Below are positions 25,854 through 37,796 of a stretch of 64,000 bases of DNA, piece after piece (position 1 is the stretch's first letter; the number at the start of each line of letters is the position of its first letter). The position numbers and the translations under genes are program-made. The DNA lies in contig CAJNOL010000287.1 in the NCBI GenBank assembly GCA_905250125.1, positions 62,001 through 126,000 on the forward strand. Reading direction: 5' to 3'. The notes beneath the pieces were generated by a model, which searched no databases, had not been told where the DNA came from, and worked only from the letters and a program-made list of their open reading frames with translations. The DNA comes from Rotaria sordida (taxonomy: Eukaryota > Rotifera > Eurotatoria > Philodinida > Philodinidae).

Positions 25854-26486
25854 TTTAAGAAAAAAATACAAAATTAAGTTTTTTTATCTAAAAAAAACTA
25901 ATATAAAAATTGAAGACGAATATTATTGTTGGGAAAAACAAATGAATCAAGGATTAAATAAGAGGATAAGATACAACGTAAAAAGTAATAAATGAAGTAA
26001 TTACTATAGAATGAGGTTGACTACTAATATACTAATTCGAATGAATAATGCATTTCTTAATTATTTCAAAATCTAAAAAGTTATGAATTTATTAAATGAA
26101 TCTCGAGATGTAAAGAAGAAATAATTAGTTCTTTTAGGTATATCGTGTGATTTAATTTCTTTCTATTATTTCATCACAATCTACAACAGACAGGTATGCT
26201 TGTCATGATTTTGTGGTTAAATCAGACGATTTCATTGTAGAATTCAGCTCGTATTTAATAAAACTCAGAATTGAACATTTATATAGAATCATTCTAGATC
26301 CTAATATAGAGATTTCACCTATAGAGTTCAGTATCAGATATTCTTCGGATATAAATAAGGATGCAATAGGTTTCATAATGGAGAAATTAATTCGATCGAT
26401 TGTTTATTGATTCATTAGTGTTTTGTACAAAAGTCTTTTATAGATAAAAATAAATGTCTTTTTCTACTTAACCTTTGTTTTACCAT
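25854..26486. other. Short intergenic spacer
   Basis: About 630 bp of AT-rich DNA between two minus-strand genes; it must hold the promoter of the TIR gene and the 3' end of the next gene. No site can be named. Confidence 0.5.
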
Positions 26487-29214
26487 TCATGATTGTTTTT
26501 TCGCTTGTGCTGCACAAAACTCTTGCCATTTAATCGTATTTGATAGTTTTATTTGAATAAATTCTTGTTGCCATGATGGATACCGTTTTTTTGTCCAAAG
26601 TTCATTATTTGGATCATCTAATGCATTAAGTTCTTTTATTTCTTTTTTTGTTTTGAGTTCTGTTCCGATTTTTCCTTGTATATCGTTCGATGTCCTTTTA
26701 ATTTTACCTTTTTCAATATCTTCTATTAGTTGTACTGATTGATCGAGAAAACGTTGCCAAACATCTGAAGATTGTTTTAATTTTTTCAATTGTTTTCCAG
26801 AACATCTTCTTTCATATTCTCGTCTAAGTTCTCTGTCTTTAGTAATATCCCAAGCAACAGTACCTTTTTGAAGATCTGTATTAAAACGTGGATGACGTAC
26901 AGCATTAGTATTTGTTGAATCTGCATCTACTTGTTCTTTCTCATCCTTCTTTGAATGTTCTTTTTTTTTATCTCTATCATCTTGAAAGCCTTTACTAACA
27001 AGTCGTTGAAAATAATTATGCGCTTCATCATTATTGAACCATGGACCAACTATTAAGTCTGAATCATTAGAATAAAGATCATATGAAGAATGATCAGAAT
27101 CATTCGAATAAAGATCAGACGAAGAATTATCAGAATCATTTTGACTCGCGTTTGCTACCCACCATGAAGTCTTGTTTTCCAAAGGCATTCGAAATATAGC
27201 ATCGTTAAAATCACCCGTTAACGTAAATGGTGGTAAATTACCTTTGATGACAGGACCATTTGATGCTTTTTCTAACCAACGTTGTGCACTTGATACAACA
27301 GCGCTCAAATATTCTAGAGTATTGATAGGCTCTTTTGAAAAAAGATTAAAAGAAGGTATATTTAGATTGACTTCTTGTGATATTAATCTATGGCGAAGTT
27401 CTAATACTTTAGTAGTAGATGAGCAAGTAAATGTCAATATGTATAAGATATATGTAATTACCCTAGTAAAAGTATGTAGCTTATGGTACTCGAACGGATA
27501 CCTTATTATCAGTGTATCACAAATGTAGGGTATCCGATGGCTGTTTGATTAATTAATAGTGAGATACTTCTAACTGCTCAAATAACAAATCTGTAGAAAA
27601 ATTTTCAATACAGACCGTCGAACCAAGGCATATACAAAGTCCGAGTATCTCGGGTTTGGTTAGAGTCTTTTAGGCTCTGGTTGAGCTCAAGTCCGATGGA
27701 GCCTGAGTCTGGTCGTGCCATAGTCGACCCAAGCCGAAGCCTGATGGAGTCCAAGCCTGATCGAGCTCGATGGAGCCCGAGATTTCATGTATTGAGATAA
27801 TTTCCATTAGGATACACGACCAAATGCCAGTAATATTCTAGTATAATAGGGTACTTTTTCGAGTTCGTTACTATAATTATCTCACGAAGGAACAGTCTCA
27901 ATCGATACTTCCCGTTCAACTTTATATTTTTCCTATAAATAGGACTCTGTAAGAGTACAAAAGACCTAAAAGAATTCTTCTAGAATCACGACTGTTTTAT
28001 TGAGATTTCGATTTGTTGCAAGGTATTTATGGAAAATCAAATGAATGAGTTTTGACCTGAAATTTTTCTAATAAATAGATATGATAGCCGCTAGAACGTT
28101 GTCAAAATTTCAGCCAAAATAAATACTTTTCTCTTGAACTACTCAACATTCAAAATACGATCGTATTTCACAAAAAGAATAACAAAATCAGCTTCTATTT
28201 AAGATTTTTTTTCACAGAAACTTTAAAAAACATTCTATTGACTGTCGAACCTATATTATAAGAAAAAGTTCAGGTAGAAATTCTTTCACTTGATTTTTCT
28301 ACATTTAATTCACCAGAGATCAAAATTCTAGTAACACTTCCATAATTTCGAAAAGAAGGCTAAATGGGATGAATCCTTTTAGGTTACTTCTAGAAAATAT
28401 GAAGTTAAACGAAAAAGATCAGTTGGGAATATTACCTTGACAATCAATGGATATCTTAATTGCACTACTTGTGCAAGCGTAATAATGGCGATTGATAGTT
28501 CATCAAATAACTCGTTTCAGATAAAATACTAATTCTGTCTAGAACTACGATTTTCTAAAAAAAAACTCTTGGGAATTCTCTGAGTATTAATAGTCAGCTC
28601 GAAAAGTTAGAGTCATTTTCATCAATGACAATATTTTGTGATGTATGTCAATGGAATCAAATTATGTAAGTAATTCTAATCTATCTTATTGTTTCATTAA
28701 ACTTCTAAACAGTAGACATTTTCTTTTAGATAAATTAATATCACATAGATATTAGTAAGTATTTGATTTCAATGATTTTATCATCGTATATTTCGTGTTA
28801 CTAACCTCCTTTATGTTTGTTCTGATAATTTTCTTCATTTTGAGAAAGTTGGGCTTCTTGTTTCTCGTTTTGTTGATTGTTTTTCTCTTCGTTTTGATGA
28901 GCGTGCTCTTCTTCTTCTTCTTCTTCTTTTACTTCGACTTGTTCTATGCCTTGAATAGATTCTTCTGATTTTTGTTCTTCTACTAATATCGAATCTTTAG
29001 CGTTTTCACAATCTTCAATAACATTTTTTAAAGAGTTGATTAAATCTGTTAATTCATCTTCTGAAATTTTATCTTTTTCTAAAATTTGTTCAATTTGTTT
29101 TTTATAAATTTGTTCTTTTTCTCGAATTTCTTCTTGTGTAAAATGTGAAAACATATTTGATTGATCAATGTTGTCTTCTTCTTGTTCTTCTTTATTTATA
29201 GTAGTATCAGACAT
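26487..29214 (-). CDS. Uncharacterised charged/coiled protein, companion of the minus-strand SAM-KH-macro-TIR gene (2 exons, about 442 aa)
   Basis: Exon 1 29214-28806 starts at a clear ATG and ends at donor G|GTTAGT. Exon 2 begins at 27406 (or 27400, both in phase) and runs to the stop at 26487. Exon 1 is a Glu/Lys-rich predicted coiled coil (FSHFTQEEIREKEQIYKK) with an acidic Glu run and Gln/Asn-rich end. Exon 2 has a conserved-looking LPPFTLTGDFNDAIF block, a short YSNDSD repeat region and a basic, helical, Trp-containing C-terminus. I do not recognise the family. It is homologous to the gene at 47.6-48.9 kb: both have TQEE/TPEQ-started helices, a WL-K motif, PPFTxTGDxNxAxF and the same phase-1 intron. 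That match is why I prefer splicing over the in-frame stop just after the donor. No signal peptide or membrane helix. It sits directly downstream of the SAM-KH-macro-TIR gene on the same strand, in both copies. Confidence 0.6.
27640..27790. repeat. Degenerate GC-richer minisatellite
   Basis: Irregular repeats of a roughly 20-bp word built around CCGATGGAGCC and CAAGCCTGAT, much richer in G+C than the surrounding intron. It lies in the intron of the companion gene. Confidence 0.55.
27975..28345. repeat. Degraded palindromic (foldback) element
   Basis: The left half resembles the better preserved palindrome at 35640-36268, sharing words such as ACTGTTTTATTGAG, AAGGTATTTATGGAAAA and TTTTGACCTGAAATTTT. 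The right half is a weak reverse complement of it. Located in the intron of the companion gene. Confidence 0.5.
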
Positions 29215-30011
29215 TGGATTAGTTCGATCAACTGCGCCAGGTTTTGTATAATGTAACTATGAATATAAATACTTTGTTCAATTCATCAACATGCATATTA
29301 TGAGAATAGAATTAACTATTCGATATAGAAAGTGATTCGCAATGACTGGATTCTGTGAGTTCTGAACTTTTGAGACTCAAAAAAAGTGCAATATTCAGCA
29401 CGAGACCTACGGACCTTACGGGTGTGGATGTAGATTTTGGCTCTCTCTATACCAACAACGGCGATTATATTTGAACACTCACGGAAAAGATTGTTAAGTA
29501 TAATTATCATCTCTTGTGGATATTTCGAATTATGGATGTGAGACACCGTTGCAATTATTTCAAACTTGTGAATAAGCAAAGCATGATTATGTTAATTTCG
29601 TTTAAAATTCTAGGAGTGATCTGTTATCTAAATATCAACAAAATCTTGAGTTCTTAGGATTGTGCTTCAGCTGTTGGAGTTCCATTGGTTCTGTGAGTGA
29701 AATTGCACTTTTGAGAGTATTCCATGAGTTCAGAACTCATAAAATAATATAGGTGAAACTCTGAATTCAATCGGAATGTTTATGCTCTCTATTGAAACTA
29801 AGCGATTGTTAAGTAAACATAATTATTCGTTTAGTACGATCTTCAATCTGCGAAATTACTTTTTAGTTTCTGAAAAGTTATTTAGCGAAAATAATGGTAG
29901 AAACTGCATTTCATTTACAGTTCATCTATAGCCAATTGTTTCCGTTACCAGATATATGCTATAATTCTAAGTAGGATAGTCAAAGGATTGAAGTTCTTTC
30001 TTTTTTGTACG
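29215..30011. other. Intergenic spacer between companion gene and SAM-KH-macro-TIR gene
   Basis: About 800 bp. Two stretches share similar words (GGTTCTGTGAGT/GATTCTGTGAGT, AGTGCAATATT/ATTGCACTTTT), suggesting an old repeat. No gene seen. Confidence 0.45.
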
Positions 30012-33000
30012 TCAAAAAAAACCAATCCTTACTAATTCTATTAAGAATTTATCATAATCCAAAGCTAAATTTTCATTTAATTTAAATTTTATTTCTTCTT
30101 GAAATGATTCATAATATAATTCTTTTGTGTGAACGATTTGAAACCAATCATCTTCATGTTTTAATGAAGTTTTTGTTAACATAATTGGTATATATTTCTT
30201 TCCAGATGATTTTATAGTATTCAATGCTATCATACAAGTAGCATTTTCGGAATAATTAAAACTAAAACAAATAACAATCAAATCTGTTTTATCAAATTTT
30301 GATCCAATATTAGAATGTGTCTGATCAGAATAATCAATTGTTACTAGATAACCTTCATCAATTAAACGATTAGCGAGATGACGTAACAAAATTTTATCAT
30401 TCGAACAACAATTTAATATAATATTGAAAGAATCAGAAGTATTATTCAATATTTGAGTTGAAGATGTAGATAATACTTGATCAGATTCTAATATTTGAGT
30501 ATAGACTAATAATTTTTGTCGTTCAATTTCTGACATTAATTCATATTTTTGTTTTACTTGATTAACAGAAGAGATTGAACCAATTAAATTTAAACATTGT
30601 TGTTGAGTAGTTTGTTTATTAATTTGATAAATCTTTGGTAAAACACAATTTTCAAGACAATATTTATAATATGTATTGATCATATGTTGATTCCATATTT
30701 CAGGATTGAATGGATGATTTAATTCGATTGTTGTAAGAACATTCTTTTTCATATAATCATTTATGGATTTTTCACATTTGGATATATTTGAATTTCCTGA
30801 TGCTTTGAGAGTTATTGAAGTCGCTAGATTAAATAAAAAAAAGAAATCATTAAAATAAATGACTCTTCGTATAAATAAATGAAGTGTATTAAGTACAAAT
30901 GTAGAATCATAGATTTCTATATCATGATATATTGAAAAATATTTTATTTCAACTAAATTCAAGTCATTATAAAAACAAAGGAAAATCTTCACTTTAGTTT
31001 ATCATGATTAGAAATATCGTCTTAATCTTAGTATACTAATTCAAGTGTTTTATCATTAGTATGAAAATTAATCATCATGCTTTTATATTCGAGTTTTTTT
31101 AATGCATCAGTGTTAGCATTGTTTGGAATTCTAATACATGGGCTACCTGCGACTAGATCCCTAGAAGTTCAAGCTCAAAAAATCCCCAATAACAGACCAA
31201 TTTTGATTGGTGAAACATGATCTAAGAGAAGTGTTGAAGTATAGGATTAAAAGTTTGAACTACACCGTTCCATATGTGACAGAAATATCTACGTAACCAT
31301 CCATCATAGACCGTGATAGATGTTTCAGTTTTATTCCTTTGTTCTTCGTTTGTACTGATTATAATATATAATGATTATTGTCTTTCCTCATTGGCATGGA
31401 TTAGCCATAGGTAGAAATTCATGAAAACGAAATCTGTGCTAGTGAATTGTTTATTTTACAATTTCATCAGTTTAATTGTTTTTCACATGTTAATCTCGCA
31501 GTAATCGTACTAAATCTTTGTTCGATTTTGAAAAGAACGATTCTATAATAGAGAACTTTCGAACTTGAACTGTCAGAAGTCCAGTCTCAAGTAGTACAGG
31601 TCTTAGAATTAAAAATAATGCTAATTCAATACTAACATCTTTACATAAAATAATTCTAAAGTCAAATAATACCAAACTGCCAACGATAAAATTCTTAAGA
31701 ATCATATTTTTTTATGGATACATCCATCAGTAATCAACTGCAAACAAAAGCAAGGTTATCATAGGAGTTTTTGTCGAGATCGTTGTGCTGATCATTTTAG
31801 TACAAAAAAAAAAAGGATTCAAATTTACTGAATAAATCATAGCGCTATGATCAATTGAGTAAATTTGCATACTTGTTTATTTTTTATCAAAATGATCAGT
31901 GTAATGAGCTCCATAAAGTTCTACCGACGAAAAAAATCTTCTGAGAATCTTATATTTTTTTTTGTGATTGACTATCCATGGAAGTATCTATCAAAAATAC
32001 GATTCGCTAGCATTTTATCCGCGTTAGAAAAACATTATGTTTAAGCTTAATACTAATACAGGACACGCCTATTTATGAAGCTTGTAGAGCAGACATATTC
32101 ATTATGATATTAGGTCATTCTCCTCATCTTTATCTGATATGTTGAGTGTACAATAAAATACAAATTTTTTCCATATATTTCAATTGCAACATACTTGATA
32201 TTGGATAAAAGAATTGTTCATAATCATCTCTGTCTATTTGTAATCTTAAAATAATTTGTAAGAATTCATTATAAAGATCACTTTGTTCATCATTAAAAAG
32301 AAATAATATTTTCCATGATCGATCAGAATATTGTTTCGATTCAAGTTGATTTATCATTTCATTAAGAAAATTTTCTGCTAATTGTTTCTTATTATTATAA
32401 TTTTTCCAATCTGTTGTTGTAAATGCAATTGTTTTAACAACATTGGCACAAAGTATATCGATTTGTTTAATTGATGTAGAAATAAATTTTTTTATTGATT
32501 CATTTATTTTATTATTATTATTTTCTTGTGAAAGACATGGTGACCATTCAATAAATAAAATTCTTTTATTAGTATCAGATTCAAAATAACCATTACCATA
32601 TTTTGGATCAATTTTTTCTTTAATAGCATCTCCTATTGTTGATATAATAGTAATATCAACCTAGAAAAATATAAAATAAATAAATAAATACACATAGAAA
32701 AATTCATTCATTAAACTACGTAACTGTTGAATCATATGATGTATGAATTTCTATTGTATTATTTGATATAGAAAGTTTTTTCCATATTGATAATGAAGAA
32801 TAAAATTGATTTGATTGATTCATAATATATTTTGATGTTGTTGTATTTTTTCCTTTAGGTAAGATAATAAGTTCTTTTTTTGTTGCTGTATCGATTTTAT
32901 TTATTTCACAATGATAATTTTGAGCAAGAGTTGTTAATTTTAAATGATCTTTTTCTGTTAATATAAATGCATTTTTAATATATCGAAAGATAAGTGTAAT

Positions 33001-35499
33001 TGTTTGAAAAATCTTTGATTGAATTAATTGTTTTATTTTTATGATTAAATATTGTGGTGCAATAATTATATTTTCACGAATTTTAATTTTAATATTATCA
33101 TCTTTATAATCTATTTCGAGATTTTTTATTTCATGAACATAATTATCTAATAGAAATTCACGCTACAAAAAAAAACAAATTAGTTAATAAATGATTATAT
33201 TAATTTTGTCGATCTATAAAATACTATCGAGTCATGGACGATGAATCTATCTTATGGAGTATATTTTGATTTATAAAAGTTTTAGTTTATGTATGTCGTA
33301 CGACTCATCGTCTTCGAAAAAAAAAACTTTTCACTCTAAATGATTTTATCAAGTAGAAAAGCATTATGATCTCTTAGAATTTTGTTTTTCTAATCTTATT
33401 TATATAAATCTGATGCAAGTATAAGGGCAACTCAAATGATAATTTTAATGAATTCCAGATGAAAATTATTGATTCAATAAATACTTATTTTTATTTTAAT
33501 CATATACACAAAATTAATCTGCTACTATTGATCATTACTTGAACTGTGTGATTCTCTGTTCAGCAGCAAGTAGTCAAAAATTAAAGGCAATCTTTTATTC
33601 AATCTAGATTCTGTTTTTCTAAAAACAATCGTTTCGGATTGTACTAATGATAAACAGAATACTATTAAGGTAGTCCCCTCTTTATTGGCCACTTCTGGTT
33701 CCCGAACAGGATACAACCGATTCACCTGGAATTTTTACTACCGATAGAACACCTAAAATATTGACATGTGTGTTCGATGGAAAAAAATTTTAAGCAAGGC
33801 TTTTGCGATTTTATCTGGAACGCTCTGTATTCTGTAGAACTACATCGGACTTTCTAATGGCCTCTACCTCTAACTTTGTACAATCAAGCTGAAATTTTTA
33901 TCACAAATACTTGGAAATTTCCAAAGAAAATCATGAAAATCTTTTTTTCTCGAGTATATGTCTCCTTATTTTAAGTGTTCTATCTATGGCAAAAATTTCA
34001 GGTGGATCGGTTGCATCTTCTTCGAGAACCAAAATGGTCAAAATTGGGGAAGGAGAGTACCCTTGAAACATAAATCCCATATCTGAAGAATTAAAATATG
34101 GATTAAGGAAATCTGCAAATAGACTAGCTAATATATTCATACTTGTGTTGAATCAAGTCCGATCCATATTTGTCTCATTCGATGTTTATTAATCAATAAT
34201 TTGATTTGTCTTTTAGCAATATCAACTTGATTTTTTAATCCAAAAAAACTAATTTTCATTTCTGTTTGATAAGGATATTGACAATAAATAATAGCCATTG
34301 TTTGTAATTGTAATTGTTGTTCTTTTTTATCACTAATAAATTCATCTAATTCTTTTCGAAATTTAGGTTGAATATTTTCTACATTTTGTATAATAAAATC
34401 TTTGACATAAGATATTTCATTATTGAGTGTTTGATTAATAAATTCTTCTGAAACACTAAACACATGTTGTCCACTAATATAATGAACTATATAATAACCG
34501 GATAATAAATTTGTTTTTTCCCAAAATGTTAATTTTTTCTTATCGAAAAAAATTTTTTGTAAAATAGTAAGTGTAGAATCAGAATAGATATATTTTGACC
34601 AATGAATAACTAAAAAACAAATGGAATGATGTCTTTTTTTTTCTTTCTCGTTGTTTGAGACAAATGAAGATATAAAAATTTAATTCTTTACTTTTTTTAT
34701 CTTTATCTTCATCATTGAAAATTTTAGTTTTAATTGTTGTAAGTAATGAATGAAGATCATTGCGAGCATTCTTGACATTTTCTTTGATACCCGATAATTT
34801 TATTTCTAGTGTAACTTTTGTATCATATTGACATTCTATTGGTATATAACATTTGACATTATATTTTTTTAGAATATATTTTGTTAAATTTGAACAAATT
34901 AATTCATTTTTGAAGAATTTCATACTGATACCCTTTGGTTCAATTGTATATGTTTTTGTATATGGTCCTATATCATTGGTTGTATGAGATATATTTCTTG
35001 AAGGTATAATTAATAAACTAAACATTAAAGTCAATATGTTTCATTCAATGAATAATTCAATTTTTATACATCAATTTACTTGTTTTCGTAATTATTTATA
35101 TTTGTATGAAGTTCTTTATTTACTGATGAACTAAACAAAAGAAATGTTACAATAAAAAAATGATTAATATATTTACCTGCTTCGTCTACGTTTTTTTCTC
35201 TCTTGTCTTATTAATTTTCTATATTCTTCTAATATTACCTTAAATTTACGTTGTGTTCTCATTGTAGGATTTCTTATTGTTCCATCTTCATCTTGTATAG
35301 ATAATAATTTTAGAATATCATCATCTTGTAAACCTACCAAAGCTATGCCATCAATATCTTCATCTAATATAAATGTATGAAAGTGAATCATAATAAACAA
35401 TCAATATATGAATTTCTTACTTTTGAAAGTTTCTATATATTTATCAAAATTATTGACTTTTAACCAGTCTCCAACTTGATCTACTGTCCAAATAGCCAT
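30012..35499 (-). CDS. SAM-KH-macro-TIR protein, diverged copy lacking the TIR catalytic Glu (8 exons, 941 aa)
   Basis: Exons on the minus strand: 35499-35421, 35363-35177, 35130-35080, 35017-34692, 34609-34143, 33162-32725, 32660-32195, 30823-30012; total 2826 nt, all phases agree. Residues 1-85 are a SAM-like domain (WTVDQVGDWLKVNNFDKY, then LVGLQDDDILKLL) ending in a basic tail. Residues about 110-500 hold repeated KH-like alpha/beta units (VTLEIKLSGIKENVKNARND; MKISFFGLKNQVDIAKRQI). Residues about 505-670 correspond to a macro domain, but the GDI motif and the Gly-rich ADP-ribose loop are missing. After another KH-like unit comes a TIR-like region at about 802-890. At the position of the catalytic Glu (three after Cys) stands Ala871 (ATCMIALNT), and the first strand reads FNIILNCCS. 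The frame is fully open, so a non-enzymatic role is likelier than decay. It is the paralogue of the plus-strand gene at 40.4-46.9 kb, in mirror orientation. Confidence 0.85.
33780..34090. repeat. Palindromic (foldback) element in intron 5
   Basis: The two halves are imperfect reverse complements around about 33945: CTGAAATTTTTATCACAAAT on the left against CCTGAAATTTTTGCCATAGA on the other strand of the right half. It shares the GAAATTTTTGCCATAGATAG core with the palindrome at 35640-36268. Confidence 0.5.
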
Positions 35500-35639
35500 T
35501 GATGTTTCTAAATATTTTATGATTGAAGATTAAATAATCAAAAAACAAGAGAAGTACTTATATAACAATAGTATTCACACGCGATTTAGTCGTAATACTG
35601 AACAGATACTACTCTTCGGCATGAATCAATTATTGATAC

Positions 35640-36268
35640 GACTGTCATGGTTCCCAAGTGTGATGCGCCGTTTTGAATCAGATCTATACCAGTTAGTAGA
35701 GCTAGATGAGACTAGACGAAACCTAAAAGAGTTCGTCCTCATACGCTGTCCTTCTCGAGTTATCACCGTTTTATTGAGTTTTCGAGTACTAGCAAGGTAC
35801 ATATGGGAAAATCGAATTACGGGATTTTGACCTGAAATTTTGCCCATAGATAGATCTCATGGTCCTTAGAGTGTCCTAAAAATTTCAGCCCAAAAAAAGG
35901 CTTTTCTCTTGAGATGTCGAATGTTGAAGACATCCGTTTTTCTGACCTTTCCTCGCGACATATGATTGTTTTTTGGATACTCAATATCTGCAAAATAAAA
36001 CATTCTTTTGGCCTGAAGCTTTTAGAACATTCTAAGGACTACGAGATTTATCGATGAGCACAATTTCAAGTCTCGAAATCCCGTGCTTCGATTTTTCCAT
36101 AAATACCTTACTAGAAGTCGAAAATTCAGTAAAACGGTCATACTTCGAGAATGACAGTGTATGGAGACGAACTCTTATATGCTTCGTCTAGTCCCATGGA
36201 GCCCTACTAAGTAATATAGATCCGATTCAAAACGACGCGTTACACTTGGGGATCTTTCCTCATGAGTG
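35640..36268. repeat. Long near-perfect palindrome, arms about 300 bp
   Basis: Left arm about 35640-35935 and right arm about 35950-36268 are reverse complements over almost their whole length. Examples are CCGTTTTGAATCAGATCTAT against CGTTTTGAATCGGATCTATA, and AGACTAGACGAAACC/GGACTAGACGAAGCA. There is almost no spacer. No coding frame of its own. Best preserved member of the foldback family in this block. Confidence 0.8.
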
Positions 36269-37607
36269 ACTACGTAGTTCGACACATATTCGCAGGGTAC
36301 TGTATTCAAACCTTAGTGCCATCAGTTATGAAGCGGATCTGAGCAAGTCACCAACGACTGTTTGTCTCGCATCACCCATTTGATAGCATGCTGATTACAC
36401 TATGACATGCATCTGTTTTTGTACCTAGTATGTGATTAGTTAGTGTACATGAGGAGTTCAAGCAATTGAGAACTCTACGTTAGGCCAGTCTTCTGTTCTG
36501 AGCTACAACTAATATGAGGTGTAGAAAACATATCGAGCGATTGGAATCTGTCGTTAGATAGTACCCTATACCGCAAGGTAGCTGAAATTAGGAGTATTCT
36601 TCTTCTTCTCATATAATAGATCCAATCTGTTCCAGTTATCATATTTAGATAGTATCATACTTTGCTGTATGTTTCAACGCTATCTGATTCTGAACAAGTT
36701 ATTTGTGTCGAATATTTCAGACTATATCCATCCGCCAGTATACTTTCTACATCGAAACATATATCTAACGATCGAATTAGTAGTGTCCTGTGGGAACGAT
36801 TTTTTGCCGTTCCGATTCCTGGAAAGTCTTCGGGGAACGGGAATAATATTAAAAATAAACGTTTCAGAAAATCGTTTTGTTTTGTTTTTATGTGCATTAA
36901 GATATTTTAATGTAACACCTTTTTACTATTAATCACTATTTTTATATATAATAAGTTATGCAAAAGTCTTCGGAGAAATGTTAAGACTCATTTCACAATC
37001 GCTGAATATTGGATAGGTCTGAACTTAAACAGTAAAGTCTGAAGAATGAAATAGGTCAAGATAGTTAATATTTTTACTTTGCTTTAGTATGATGAGAGTT
37101 AAATACGAAGCAGCGCTCAAAAAGCTTTTGCAGCCTTGTTTTTATATATTTTCAGCCGTTGACTTCATGATTTTGTTTGTCTCAAACTTTGAGTTAAACT
37201 TATCTATAAATAGAGGTTTTCAATTCTTACCATTTCATCCATTTGGCAATGTTTTTTCGGTTACATTACTGATAAGAAAATTCTCTTCTATAATGTTTCC
37301 TCTATTGAAACATCAGTGGGATAAAATTTTTGAAATGTATGCCTTAGATACAGTATTTTTAGCTCTACTTAATAGTATATTCTAGTCGTGTCACGAAGGC
37401 ATTGAAGTAATGCCAGTTGCCAAATAAATTTTTTCGGGTGTTGTAGTGGCTTTTTAAGATCAGTAGGAAGGATGCTCTAGTATAGCATAAATCAATCAGA
37501 TAAGCAATTTTTTGTTTTATGTATATATATATATATGCTTCAAGCTTTGCTCTTTCAAACAAAGAAAAGGCCGAAATCAATTCAATATTATATTGTTGAT
37601 AAATTAT

Positions 37608-37796
37608 TCACTTATTACAACTATTATTTTCTTTGTCATTATCATCTTCGAAAGGATTATTATTATTCAGATTATCTTGCAATATAACATTATTATTATC
37701 TTCTTCTTTTGAATGTTTTCGTTTTTTCATTGCTATTGTTGATGTAATAGTATTTTTTTTCTCCTTGCAATTGATAAAAGAAATGATCCTGTTCAT
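37608..37796 (-). other. Possible small exon or coding remnant (62 codons)
   Basis: Open frame from ATG at 37796 with a basic KKRKHSKEED stretch followed by Asn/Asp-rich sequence. It vaguely resembles the linker after the SAM domain of the plus-strand gene (KKPKKKHSDND). It sits almost on the mirror axis. It could equally be chance in AT-rich DNA; no splice partners found. Confidence 0.2.

Noticed and set aside
28801..28806. Stop codon GGT TAG ending the 29214-28801 frame as a one-exon gene
   Set aside because: G|GTTAGT is a good donor, the phase fits the downstream exon, and the homologous gene at 47.6-48.9 kb has the same phase-1 intron at the same place.
30012..35499. Minus-strand SAM-KH-macro-TIR copy as a pseudogene
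   Set aside because: All eight exons are open with canonical splice sites and total a multiple of three; motif loss alone does not make it a pseudogene.
37089..37385. 98-codon plus frame in the divergent spacer
   Set aside because: Composition is hydrophobic/random, no homologous counterpart in the mirrored half, no splice partners.
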